Origin: HGM10611 sp964384805
Lineage (GTDB): Bacteria > Bacillota_I > Bacilli_A > ML615J-28 > CAG-313
Length of the DNA stretch: 50,851 nt
NCBI GenBank assembly: GCA_964384805.1
Contig: CAYLLO010000005.1
Span: 1 to 50,851 of the forward strand
Reading direction: 5' to 3'
Part shown: positions 40,935-49,528 of the stretch, piece after piece
Layout: each line of letters opens with the position of its first letter
How positions within the stretch are numbered: position 1 is the stretch's first letter
Translations under genes and position numbers: made by a program
Notes under the pieces: model-generated
Databases searched by the model: none
The model's input: the letters and a program-made list of their open reading frames with translations, nothing else
What the model was told of the DNA's origin: nothing

Positions 40935-41117
40935 TTATTGTTTATTTTTTATTCGGCGCATAACTTCAACTCTAGGAAGCATAATTAATCTTCCACAAGT
41001 TGTACATTCTAGTTTGAAATCAACACCAATGCGTTTAACTTTCCAAGTTTTACCACCACAAGGATGGGGTTTTTTAAATTCTAAAATATCATCTATCTTA
41101 ATAGGATTACTATTCAT
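40935..41117 (-). CDS. DUF951 small protein (YyzM-like)
   Basis: This 60-residue protein is a full-length DUF951 member. It opens IKIDDILEFKKPHPCGGKTW, continues VKRIGVDFKLECTTCGRLIM and ends in a basic tail. The three cysteines (HPCGG and CTTC) suggest a small zinc-binding beta-barrel. The function is unknown. In Bacillus the homologue YyzM lies next to ychF and close to spo0J-soj, and here it directly follows soj by 2 nt, with its ribosome binding site (AAAGGAA) inside the end of soj. Confidence 0.9.
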   Translation of the reverse strand: MNSNPIKIDDILEFKKPHPCGGKTWKVKRIGVDFKLECTTCGRLIMLPRVEVMRRIKNKQ

Positions 41118-41119
41118 AA

Positions 41120-41875
41120 TTATTCCTTTAATAATATTTCTCTTGCTAGGTCACGGTATTCTTTAGAACCTCTAGAATTATAGGAGAACTGAATAACAGT
41201 TTTTCCGTACATTGGTGCTTCTTGAATGTGACTAGAAGAACTAATAATTGTTTTAAATGTTTTTTGAGGAAACATAAATTTTACTTTTTCAACAATTTTG
41301 TAACCAAAAGTGTTACGATTATCTAGTTTAGTTAATAGAATTCCTTCAATATCTATTTTTTTTATTCGTTGAATTTCATCAATTTTATTAACCATTTGTG
41401 TTAATGCATCATAAGCATAAAATCCACATTCTACTGGGATAATTACTGAATCACTTGCATATAAAGCATTATCAACAATTAATCCTAAAGATGGGGGACA
41501 ATCAATTAAAATATAATCATAATTATCTTTTATTTTTTCAAGTTTATTCCTTAAAACCCATTCTTTATCTTGGGTATCATATAATAATGTTTCTATTTGA
41601 GATAAACGAATAGAGGCAGGAATAATCTCTAAAGATGGAACTTGCGTTTTTAAGAGCACTTCACTAGGAGATATATCACTAGACAATATATCAACAATGT
41701 CGTATTCTATCTCTTCTCGATTAATTCCTAAACTGATTGTCGCATTTGCTTGTTGATCAAAATCAATTAGCAAAACTTTTTGTTTTTCATTAGCTAAACT
41801 AGCTCCTAAATTAACCGTAGTTGTGGTTTTCCCTACACCACCTTTCTGGTTAACAATAGATATTACTTTTCCCAT
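41120..41875 (-). CDS. soj: ParA/Soj chromosome-partitioning ATPase
   Basis: The 251-residue protein has the deviant Walker A motif KGGVGKTT (11-18), the switch region IDFDQQANATISLGI, and YILIDCPPSLGLIVDNAL. Soj/ParA dimerises on ATP, binds DNA nonspecifically and, with ParB (Spo0J) at parS, organises the origin region and influences DnaA. It lies between rsmG and DUF951 in the classical near-origin order. The expected parB/spo0J gene, normally next downstream, is absent here. Confidence 0.95.
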   Translation of the reverse strand: MGKVISIVNQKGGVGKTTTTVNLGASLANEKQKVLLIDFDQQANATISLGINREEIEYDIVDILSSDISPSEVLLKTQVPSLEIIPASIRLSQIETLLYDTQDKEWVLRNKLEKIKDNYDYILIDCPPSLGLIVDNALYASDSVIIPVECGFYAYDALTQMVNKIDEIQRIKKIDIEGILLTKLDNRNTFGYKIVEKVKFMFPQKTFKTIISSSSHIQEAPMYGKTVIQFSYNSRGSKEYRDLAREILLKE

Positions 41876-41886
41876 AACAATCCTCT

Positions 41887-42570
41887 CTATAATGGTTGTT
41901 TTTTTATTTTTGCGTAAACTCTTGGATATTTTTTTGGTGTTGTTTTCATTTTAGTTATTTCAATGATTGCTCTATGCCCTAAATTTTCGGGTAAATCAAA
42001 TTCATATATATTTGTCACTTGACAATTTAATTCTATTAAAGCCTTATCGGCATCTTTTATTTCTTCTTTGAATGAAGAACCTTTTAAAGCATACATTTTA
42101 CCTTGAACTTTTAACAAAGGAATCGATAATTCTAATAAAATATTTAATGGTGCAACCGCCCTAGAAGTTACCACATCATAGGTTTCTTGTCGTTCTAAAA
42201 GTTCCTCGCTACGTTTATTAATGACGCTAATATTCTTTAGTTTAAGCTTTTGGATAACTTCCGTTAAAAATACACATCGTTTAGTAGTTGGTTCAATTAA
42301 ATCTATCGCTATGTTTTCACAAGCAATCTTTAAAGGAAGCCCAGGAAACCCAGCTCCACTCCCAATATCGGCTACTAATTCGTGGTTATTAACTAATTTA
42401 CTTAAAACTAAGCTATCATAAAAATGTTTAATATATATTTCTTTTTCTTCCGTAATACTCGTTAAATTAATTTTTTTACTCCATTCTTGAAGTAAAAGCA
42501 TATATATATTAAATAATAAAAGTTGTTGGCCATCAAGTTTAAATTCTTTTAAATATTCTTTACTTTCCAT
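41887..42570 (-). CDS. rsmG: 16S rRNA (guanine-N7) methyltransferase RsmG
   Basis: RsmG (GidB) methylates N7 of G527 in 16S rRNA, a site affecting streptomycin sensitivity. The 227-residue Rossmann-fold enzyme shows INLTSITEEKEIYIKHFYDS, the SAM-binding VADIGSGAGFPGLPLKI, and VTSRAVAPLNILLELS. The start at 42570 lies inside the end of mnmG (11-nt overlap). A GTG at 42582 is an alternative. The mnmG-rsmG-soj order is typical of Firmicute replication-origin regions. Confidence 0.96.
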   Translation of the reverse strand: MESKEYLKEFKLDGQQLLLFNIYMLLLQEWSKKINLTSITEEKEIYIKHFYDSLVLSKLVNNHELVADIGSGAGFPGLPLKIACENIAIDLIEPTTKRCVFLTEVIQKLKLKNISVINKRSEELLERQETYDVVTSRAVAPLNILLELSIPLLKVQGKMYALKGSSFKEEIKDADKALIELNCQVTNIYEFDLPENLGHRAIIEITKMKTTPKKYPRVYAKIKKQPL

Positions 42571-44452
42571 GATGACGACCACTTTCTAAATAAACTAGTA
42601 AGATGGAAATATCACTAGGATTCACCCCACTTATTCGGTTAGCTTGTGAAATGGTTACAGGACGAACACGGTCTAATTTTTCACGAGCCTCACTTGCTAG
42701 ATTAGGAATCACATTATAATCAATATCTTCAGGTATTTTCCAATTTTCAAGTTTTAAAATTTTTTGGGCCTCTTTATAAGCTTTATCAATATATCCTTGA
42801 TACTTAACTTCTATCGTTATTTGTTCACTAATTTCTTCAAAATTTAAACCTTCTTTAACTTCTGGATAAATATTGGTCATTTTTAAAATATCTTGATAAC
42901 TAATTTCGGGCCGTTTTATTAATTCTAAAGCCGATACTCCTCCTACCAAGGGAGCAGAACCTTTATTTTCTAAATAAGCGTTAATTTCTGGGGTTGGTGT
43001 TAGACGTACCTCACTTAATCTTCTTTTTTCGTTTTCAATCATTGCCATTTTATCTAAATAGCGCATATATCGTTCTTCACTAATTAACCCTATATCATAC
43101 CCATATTTGGTTAATCTTTGATCAGCATTGTCGTGACGAAGAAGTAATCGATATTCAGCACGTGAGGTTAACATTCGGTAAGGGTCACTTATTCCTTTGG
43201 TTACTAAATCATCAATTAATACTCCAATATAAGCCTCATCACGTCTTAATATTAATGGTTCTTTATTTTCTAAACTTAAAGAGGCGTTAATTCCTGCCAT
43301 TAGTCCTTGACACGCTGCTTCTTCATAACCACTTGTCCCATTTACTTGTCCAGCAAAATATAATCCTTTAACCAATTTAGATTCTAAGGTTGGCTTTAAA
43401 TGAAGTGGATCAATAGCATCATATTCAATAGCATAAGCATATTTAACAATTTCAGCATTTTCAAAGCCTGGTAAACTCTTAACCATCATTTCTTGAACAT
43501 ATTCTGGCATACTTGTCGAGAAGCCTTGAATATAAGTTAATCCTAATTCTAAATTTTCGGGCTCTAAAAATAATTGGTGACGTTCTTTATCCGAAAAACG
43601 TACTAACTTATCCTCAATTGAAGGACAATATCTTGGCCCCACTCCTTCGACAATTCCTGAATACATACTAGATTCATTTAAATGTTCGCGAATAATTCTA
43701 TGTGTTTCAGGAGTAGTATAAGTTAAATAACAAGGAACTTGCTTATCTAATGGCAATAATTTCTTAGGATCTGTTTCATAACTAAATGAAAGAAGGGCAT
43801 CTGTTCCAAGTTCTAATTGGGATACTGAAAAATCAATACTTGAAGTCTTAACTCTCGCAGGTGTTCCCGTTTTTAGTCTTAGTAATTTAAAACCATGTTT
43901 TAGTAATGATTTAGATAATCCGTAATTTGTTGCTTCTCCATCAGGACCTGAGGGATAGTATTCTTTTCCTCTCAAAATTCTTGAAGATAGGAATGTTCCT
44001 GTCGCAATAATTATTTTGGAAGTTTCAAAACTTTTACCATTTTCAAGAATAACCCCTTTGACAATTTTTTCTTCCGTTATTAGTTCATCAACATAACCAA
44101 CCTCTAAATCTAGTAGCGGAGTATTTTTAATCACTTTTTGCATATAAGCAGCATAAGCAACTTTATCAGATTGAACCCGCATTGCACGAACAGCAGGACC
44201 TTTTGATAAATTAAGCATTTTAAACTGTAAAGCCGTTGCATCTGCCGTTTTGGCCATTTGACCACCCAAAGCATCAATTTCTCTAACTAAAATTCCCTTG
44301 GCTGGTCCCCCAATTGAAGGATTACATGGCATACTACCAATATATTTATCATTACCTGTTATAAGTAAGGTCTTTTTCTTTAACCGAGCACATGCTAAAG
44401 CAGCCTCGACTCCAGCATGACCTCCACCAATTACTATTACATCATATTTCAT
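42560..44452 (-). CDS. mnmG: tRNA uridine-5-carboxymethylaminomethyl modification enzyme MnmG
   Basis: MnmG (GidA), with MnmE, modifies U34 of several tRNAs. The 630-residue protein has an N-terminal FAD-binding motif (DVIVIGGGHAGVEAALA), then KGPAVRAMRVQSDK, the catalytic-cysteine region NPSIGGPAKGILVREIDALG, and the C-terminal helical domain ending RPVTISQANRISGVNPSDIS. The start at 44452 gives normal length and overlaps the preceding stop codon. The TTG at 44470 is rejected. mnmE, usually upstream in Bacillus, is replaced here by a small zinc-ribbon gene. Confidence 0.98.
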   Translation of the reverse strand: MKYDVIVIGGGHAGVEAALACARLKKKTLLITGNDKYIGSMPCNPSIGGPAKGILVREIDALGGQMAKTADATALQFKMLNLSKGPAVRAMRVQSDKVAYAAYMQKVIKNTPLLDLEVGYVDELITEEKIVKGVILENGKSFETSKIIIATGTFLSSRILRGKEYYPSGPDGEATNYGLSKSLLKHGFKLLRLKTGTPARVKTSSIDFSVSQLELGTDALLSFSYETDPKKLLPLDKQVPCYLTYTTPETHRIIREHLNESSMYSGIVEGVGPRYCPSIEDKLVRFSDKERHQLFLEPENLELGLTYIQGFSTSMPEYVQEMMVKSLPGFENAEIVKYAYAIEYDAIDPLHLKPTLESKLVKGLYFAGQVNGTSGYEEAACQGLMAGINASLSLENKEPLILRRDEAYIGVLIDDLVTKGISDPYRMLTSRAEYRLLLRHDNADQRLTKYGYDIGLISEERYMRYLDKMAMIENEKRRLSEVRLTPTPEINAYLENKGSAPLVGGVSALELIKRPEISYQDILKMTNIYPEVKEGLNFEEISEQITIEVKYQGYIDKAYKEAQKILKLENWKIPEDIDYNVIPNLASEAREKLDRVRPVTISQANRISGVNPSDISILLVYLESGRHHGK

Positions 44453-44673
44453 CGGAAAAATAACCCCCAAATTACAATAACTACAATAACTAATACTCCA
44501 AATAGTAATCCAATTAATTTATCCATAGATTTTTTCATTTTGGCTTTTCGTTCTTCTTCATGGCGTTTTTTTATTTCCGTCTTTCTTTTTTCGTTCATTG
44601 GAAGGGGCGCCATACAGAAATCACATGTTAAATTGTCGTATTTATTTTCATTATGACAACGAGGACAAATCAT
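44449..44673 (-). CDS. Small zinc-ribbon protein with C-terminal membrane anchor
   Basis: The 74-residue protein has an N-terminal zinc ribbon (CPRC, then CDFC, residues 3-21), a highly charged basic helix (about 27-48, KRKTEIKKRHEEERKAKMKK), and one C-terminal membrane span (about 52-72). The tail-anchored layout faces the ribbon to the cytosol. Similar short zinc-ribbon/transmembrane proteins are common in Firmicutes and uncharacterised. Its stop overlaps the mnmG start as ATGA, so it is translationally coupled and is first in the operon. The ribosome binding site is AAAGGTG. Confidence 0.88.
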   Translation of the reverse strand: MICPRCHNENKYDNLTCDFCMAPLPMNEKRKTEIKKRHEEERKAKMKKSMDKLIGLLFGVLVIVVIVIWGLFFR

Positions 44674-44705
44674 ATTATCACCTTTTCTTTATAACACTAT
44701 TTATT

Positions 44706-44714
44706 ATTATATCA
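44706..44714 (-). promoter_or_regulatory. Extended -10 promoter of the zinc-ribbon/mnmG operon
   Basis: The minus strand reads TGA-TATAAT (-10 at 44706-44711, TGA at 44712-44714), 32 nt upstream of the first start codon. The -35 is poor (TTTTCA). Confidence 0.6.
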
Positions 44715-44832
44715 CAATCTTCTTTTTTTGAAAACTCATATTACTTTTAAAATATCCCTTTTTTATTCTTAATCAATATTTTTTTTCTTGTCTATAAGGA
44801 TTTTAGCATTTTATCTTTATCAAACGCAAAGT

Positions 44833-44867
44833 AAAAACAAGATAAGACCTTAGCATACCTTGTTTTA
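44833..44867 (-). terminator. Terminator of the marR-ABC exporter operon
   Basis: The stem AAAACAAG/CTTGTTTT (44834-44841, 44859-44866) around a 17-nt loop lies 28 nt past the last stop codon. The T-rich arm and the following T residues on the minus strand support termination. Confidence 0.7.
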
Positions 44868-44894
44868 TTGTAAATATATTATGTTGTTTATTTT

Positions 44895-46745
44895 TTATAT
44901 TTCTTTTCCCGCAAACTGTGTCATATATAAATCATAATATTTACCTTGTTTTTGAAGTAATTCGTAATGATTACCTTGTTCCACAATTTCTCCTTTATCA
45001 ATAACCACAATAACATCAGCATCTTGAATGGTTGATAAACGATGGGCAATTATTAAACTTGTTCGATTATGCATTAGGTTAGCCATTGCATCTTGAATAT
45101 TTTTTTCTGTTCTCGTATCAACACTCGAAGTTGCTTCATCTAAAATTAAGATTTTAGGGTCGGCTAATACTGCCCTTCCTATAGATAATAGCTGACGTTG
45201 TCCTTGGGAAAGGTTGGTTCCACCTTCTGACAAAACGGTATCATATTTATCAGTTAAATTTCTAATAAAATAATTGGAGTTACTTAAAATACCTGCTGCC
45301 TTAACTTCTTCATCAGTAGCCTTTTCATTTCCGTATTTTAAGTTATTTTTAATGGTATCTTTAAATAAGACTGTATCTTGAAGAACGATTGCGATGGCAT
45401 TACGTAAATCATCTTTTGGAATATCCTTAATATTAACTCCATCTAATAAGATTTCCCCACTATCTACATCATAAAACCGCATTAATAAATTAACAACAGT
45501 GGTTTTACCACTTCCCGTAGCCCCTACTAAAGCAATTTTTTGTCCTGGTTTAACACTTAAAGTAAAGTTTTTTAAAACTGGTTGTCCTTCTTCATAACTA
45601 AAATTAATATGATTAAACTCAATATTACCTTTAAATTCCTTTTCATCTATCTTAATAGTTCCTTGATCAACTTCATTATCACTATCTAATATTTCAAATA
45701 CCCGTTCAGCACAAGCCGTAGCGGTTAAGATTTGTCCATAAAGATTAGCAATTTCATTAATTGGTCTCGTAAATTGACGACTACTACTTAGGAATAAGGT
45801 AATTGTTCCAATAGAAATTACCATCCCAAATGGTTCATTGACCGCAATATATGCTCCAACAGCAGTAACTAATACATATCCTAAGTTACCAATGAAGTTC
45901 ATAATTGGTCCCATTGAACCCCCCCAGATTTGAGCAAGAATAGAAGTTTTGGTATATTTATTACTAATATCATTAAATTCTTTAATCACTTTATCTTCTT
46001 TATTATAAGCTACAACTGTTTTATATCCAGTAATCATTTCTTCCGCATGCCCATTAAGTTCTCCTAAAATACTTGATTGAGCTTTAAAATACTTACGCAT
46101 TTTCCCCGTTAAGATTTTAGATAACACGAGCGTTAATACTACGGTAACCATCGTTACAAGGGTTAAAAACCAGCTATAATAAATCATAATAATAAGCGTT
46201 CCAACGATTGTCATGACCCCAGAAATTAAAGATGCTATTGACTGTGAAATGGTATTACTAATATTTTCTACATCATTAGTCATTCTACTCATTAAATCTC
46301 CGTGAGAATGGGTATCTAAAAATTTAATTGGTAGTTTAACAAATTTTTCAAATAAGTCGGTACGAATTTTTCTTACTGTTTCTAAAGATAACTTAGAAGA
46401 TACTATTTGTCTAAAATAGCTAAATATTGTCACTAATATATAAGAAACAGCTAGCAAAATAATATATTTAACTGCTCTATTCCAACCATAGTTTGCTGAT
46501 TTAAAGTCAAGAGCATCAATGACTTCTTTTTGGAAAATTGGTGATAGTAAACTTAAAATAGTCATTACAACCATTATCAACATTAACGTAATAAATAACC
46601 CTTTTCGATAATTAATATATTTTATTAATTTCTTGAATGTTGCCTTGAAATCTTTGGGTTTTTCTACAAAAACATTTCTTGGCCCTCGCCCAGGTCCGCC
46701 CATTGGACGATTTTGAGGCATTTGATTAGGTTTATTATTTGACAT
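44895..46745 (-). CDS. ABC exporter half-transporter, catalytically complete subunit
   Basis: The 616-residue fused permease-ATPase of the multidrug exporter type has a Pro/Gly-rich cytosolic N-terminus (about 1-28), six membrane spans (about 45-330), and an ATPase domain with Walker A GATGSGKTT, signature LSQGQRQLLSIGRA and Walker B ILILDEATSSVD. The catalytic Glu after Walker B is present. Its partner, whose gene overlaps by 1 nt, has Asp there. Such pairs form asymmetric heterodimers (BmrCD, TM287/288 type) that export drugs, lipids or peptides. The MarR gene in front suggests induction by a toxic compound. Confidence 0.95.
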   Translation of the reverse strand: MSNNKPNQMPQNRPMGGPGRGPRNVFVEKPKDFKATFKKLIKYINYRKGLFITLMLIMVVMTILSLLSPIFQKEVIDALDFKSANYGWNRAVKYIILLAVSYILVTIFSYFRQIVSSKLSLETVRKIRTDLFEKFVKLPIKFLDTHSHGDLMSRMTNDVENISNTISQSIASLISGVMTIVGTLIIMIYYSWFLTLVTMVTVVLTLVLSKILTGKMRKYFKAQSSILGELNGHAEEMITGYKTVVAYNKEDKVIKEFNDISNKYTKTSILAQIWGGSMGPIMNFIGNLGYVLVTAVGAYIAVNEPFGMVISIGTITLFLSSSRQFTRPINEIANLYGQILTATACAERVFEILDSDNEVDQGTIKIDEKEFKGNIEFNHINFSYEEGQPVLKNFTLSVKPGQKIALVGATGSGKTTVVNLLMRFYDVDSGEILLDGVNIKDIPKDDLRNAIAIVLQDTVLFKDTIKNNLKYGNEKATDEEVKAAGILSNSNYFIRNLTDKYDTVLSEGGTNLSQGQRQLLSIGRAVLADPKILILDEATSSVDTRTEKNIQDAMANLMHNRTSLIIAHRLSTIQDADVIVVIDKGEIVEQGNHYELLQKQGKYYDLYMTQFAGKEI

Positions 46746-48469
46746 TATTCTTCACCTTCTTTCTTTAATTGTGAATTATAAATATCAATATAAATAGGGC
46801 TTGATTGCATTAATTCATCATGGGTACCGATTGAGGCAATTTTGCCATCATTTAAAACCACAATCTTATCCGCATTTCTAACACTAGCAACGCGTTGAGC
46901 AATCGTGATAATAGTCATCTCTTTTAAATCTTTATTAATGGCCTTATATAGATCTGCTTCTGTTTTTAAATCTAAAGCACTTGTTGAATCATCAAAAATA
47001 AGAATTTCTGGTTTTTTTATTAGGGCTCTCGCAATAGAAACACGTTGTTTTTGACCACCTGATAATGATGATCCTTTTTCAGCAACATATGTCTCGTATC
47101 CTTCATTAAAGTTTTCGATAAAGGCATCCGCTTGAGCAAGACTGGCAGCATACTTTACTTCTTCTAATGTCGCATCATCTTTTCCCCAACAAATATTATC
47201 TTTAATAGTTCCCGAATATAATTCACTTTTTTGAAGAACCATTGCTACTTTATTTCTTAAGGCATGAAAGGTATAATCTTTTACGTTCACTCCATCAACT
47301 AAGACTTCCCCACTTGTAGTATCATAAAATCGCGTAATCAAATTAACAAGTGTACTTTTTCCACATCCAGTTGAACCTAAAATTCCTATTTTTTCTCCCT
47401 TATTGACTTTTAAATTAATATTATCTAAAACCACTTCGCCACTAGAATTAGGATATGAAAAGCTGACATTTTTAAATTCAACTGTCCCTTTTTCAACTGA
47501 CTCTTGCATAACTCCTTCCGTAACGGCTGGGGTACAATCTAAAACCATATTTAATCGTTTAATACTAGCAACTCCTCGAACAATACTTTGGAAGAACATT
47601 GCGAGCATCAAGAAACCATTTAGAATAGTAGAAATATAGGTAATAGCAGCACTTAAATCTCCTATTTCTAATCCTCCATTATTAGTAATATTATACCCTC
47701 CGATATATAGAATAGCCACCATTGCTGAATAAAAAATAATATTGATAAATGGTGATAATAAAGCCATTATCTTATAGATTTTCCAATTGATATTAAATAA
47801 ATTATCATTAGCTTTTTTAAATCTTCTACTTTCTTTTTCTTCGGCAGTATAGGCTTTAACTACTCTTGCCCCTGTAACATTTTCTTGGACAACCGCATTT
47901 ACATCATCAACACGCTCTTGTACTTTTCCAAATAGCGGAGCAATTTTAATTAAGAAAATAATCATAATTACTAGCATTAAAGGTAAAGCAACAAACAAAA
48001 TCGGTCTAAAATCAGTACTAATACGGAGTAAGAAATAAATACCCATTCCAAATTGCATGAGTTGTCTAATCATCATTCGCATCGACATTGAAACAATATT
48101 GGTTACTTGAGTAACATCATTGGTAAGTCTTGTTACTAAAGAACCAGTTGTAAAATTATCAGTTTGTTCAAAACTTAAATTAATAATACGATTAAATAAG
48201 TCTTTACGCATATCATTAGAATAGTTGAATGCCGCAAGATTAGTAAATACTCCTGATAAAATACCAAACATTCCGCCCGCTAAAACTAATAATAACATCT
48301 TAATACCCGTCTCAATTATAAATTCTAAATCTTTATTCGCAAGACCTATATCAACAATATCAGCCATTAACATTGGTTGAAGCAAATCCATTAATACCTC
48401 ACCCACCATAAATATAGGGGCAAGTAATGCTAAAAACCAATATTTTTTTAAATACTTAAAAATCCTCAT
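46745..48469 (-). CDS. ABC exporter half-transporter with degenerate ATPase site
   Basis: The 574-residue half-exporter has six spans in residues 15-315. Walker A is GSTGCGKST, the signature is LSGGQKQRVSIARAL, and Walker B reads ILIFDDSTSALD. The residue after the Walker B Asp is Asp in place of the catalytic Glu, which marks the degenerate site of heterodimeric exporters. It overlaps marR (ATGA, 48466-48469) and its stop overlaps the start of the second subunit, so all three are made together. The substrate is unknown. Confidence 0.95.
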   Translation of the reverse strand: MRIFKYLKKYWFLALLAPIFMVGEVLMDLLQPMLMADIVDIGLANKDLEFIIETGIKMLLLVLAGGMFGILSGVFTNLAAFNYSNDMRKDLFNRIINLSFEQTDNFTTGSLVTRLTNDVTQVTNIVSMSMRMMIRQLMQFGMGIYFLLRISTDFRPILFVALPLMLVIMIIFLIKIAPLFGKVQERVDDVNAVVQENVTGARVVKAYTAEEKESRRFKKANDNLFNINWKIYKIMALLSPFINIIFYSAMVAILYIGGYNITNNGGLEIGDLSAAITYISTILNGFLMLAMFFQSIVRGVASIKRLNMVLDCTPAVTEGVMQESVEKGTVEFKNVSFSYPNSSGEVVLDNINLKVNKGEKIGILGSTGCGKSTLVNLITRFYDTTSGEVLVDGVNVKDYTFHALRNKVAMVLQKSELYSGTIKDNICWGKDDATLEEVKYAASLAQADAFIENFNEGYETYVAEKGSSLSGGQKQRVSIARALIKKPEILIFDDSTSALDLKTEADLYKAINKDLKEMTIITIAQRVASVRNADKIVVLNDGKIASIGTHDELMQSSPIYIDIYNSQLKKEGEE

Positions 48470-48936
48470 TTTTTATAGTCCTCCAACATCTTCTCTGCTA
48501 ATTTTCTCAATACTTTTTTTGTAATATTCAATTCTTCTTCATCAATTTCCTTAGTTAAAATTGCTTCAAATTCTTGAACATTTTTCTTTTCTTCATCACA
48601 AATCTTTTTACCCGCTTCCGTGATTTGGACCTTAATACATCTTTGATCTTTTGTACTAGTAGTTCTAGTTATTAACCCATCGACTTCCATTTTTTGTAAC
48701 GCTACACTAGCCGTTGATGGACGGACATGAATTTTTTCCACAAGTTCTACTTGTGTCAAATATTCGTGGTGATCTAAATGAATTAAAATCGCATGAACCG
48801 TATTAGATACCTCTTTGTTAACCCTTGAATTATGAATTTTATGAGCAAACAAATGATGAACATCTCTTACTAACATCATAAGGGTTTTATTTTCATCTAA
48901 TATACACTCTTTGGGAGCCTCATCTAATTTATACAT
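48466..48936 (-). CDS. MarR-family transcriptional regulator
   Basis: The 156-residue protein has the MarR winged helix: a dimerisation N-terminus, then HEYLTQVELVEKIHVRPSTASVALQKMEVDGLITRTTSTKDQRCIK with the wing Asp-Gln-Arg, and a C-terminal dimer helix. MarR proteins repress their own operon until a ligand binds. A matching palindrome overlaps the promoter. A GGAGG ribosome binding site precedes the ATG. It heads the operon with the two exporter genes. Confidence 0.94.
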   Translation of the reverse strand: MYKLDEAPKECILDENKTLMMLVRDVHHLFAHKIHNSRVNKEVSNTVHAILIHLDHHEYLTQVELVEKIHVRPSTASVALQKMEVDGLITRTTSTKDQRCIKVQITEAGKKICDEEKKNVQEFEAILTKEIDEEELNITKKVLRKLAEKMLEDYKK

Positions 48937-48953
48937 TGTTTCCTCCTTTATTT

Positions 48954-48999
48954 AATTAGTTACCTAACTAATTATAATCTTTTTAACCCTTTTTTGCAA
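48954..48999 (-). promoter_or_regulatory. Promoter and MarR operator of the exporter operon
   Basis: On the minus strand TTGCAA (48994-48999) and TATAAT (48971-48976) are 17 nt apart. The palindrome AATTAGTTA-CC-TAACTAATT (48954-48973) overlaps the -10 and the start site, the expected place for a MarR repressor. Right of this to about 49237 there is no gene. Confidence 0.82.
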
Positions 49000-49080
49000 T
49001 TAATTTGTAAAAAAACATTTTCTTGTTAACGATGTCCACCTTTATTATACACAAAATAACTTTGAATAAAGACCTAACCG

Positions 49081-49106
49081 AAAAAAATGCACCTAAATAG
49101 ATGCAT
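49081..49106 (-). terminator. Terminator-like hairpin left of the hydrolase remnant
   Basis: On the minus strand ATGCATC-TATTTA-GGTGCAT (7 bp with one G-U) is followed by six T. It may be the old terminator of the decayed gene at 49238-49490. Confidence 0.6.
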
Positions 49107-49237
49107 AATTTCTTAATTTTGATGTTAAAATCATTATGTTTTTATTATAACTCTAATAATTATAGACAAATTTTAATTTGTGCTACTACCATTTTAATAC
49201 TACTTTTAAGCATTGGTCAAACAGACAATCTCATAAA

Positions 49238-49490
49238 TTATTCTTTTTCTGTTACATTATACTTATGAACGTCATCCCAATTACGACGAACAACAATTTC
49301 GGCTGTTAAGTTTGTGTTATCAAACACAATTGACCATTGCGTATTACTGGTAATTTCTGTTTCACTTGGTTGTTGTGCAGCAGCTTTTAGGCATCCCACG
49401 CGTGTCATAGGTGTAATTCTCCTCCTGCTCATTCAACAACTTTACCATTGCCTGATCCATCATTAATAGAGAAATGGCCTTCTTTATTAT
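49238..49490 (-). pseudogene. Remnant of a linear amide C-N hydrolase (choloylglycine hydrolase/C45-like)
   Basis: Two frames carry recognisable pieces of one gene. The upstream piece (49429 to about 49485) reads GHFSINDGSGNGKVVE and ends at a stop codon. It resembles the DASGNxxVIE stretch of this family. The downstream piece (49238-49432, 64 residues) reads TRVGCLKAAAQQPSETEITS and then TQWSIVFDNTNLTAEIVVRR, resembling the C-terminal LLKAV...NTQWSVVYDLxxLTAxI region. The N-terminal catalytic Cys part is missing. The frame change and missing N-terminus mark it as decayed. The family includes bile-salt hydrolases and penicillin acylases. The assignment is from memory of the family pattern. 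Confidence 0.5.
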
Positions 49491-49528
49491 TCTATTTTTC
49501 AAAATTATTATAAATCAATTTTTGACAA

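Noticed and set aside
40935..44673. Replication origin near mnmG-rsmG-soj
   Set aside because: The gene order suggests origin proximity, but dnaA, rpmH, rnpA and clustered DnaA boxes are absent, so no origin can be placed in the window.
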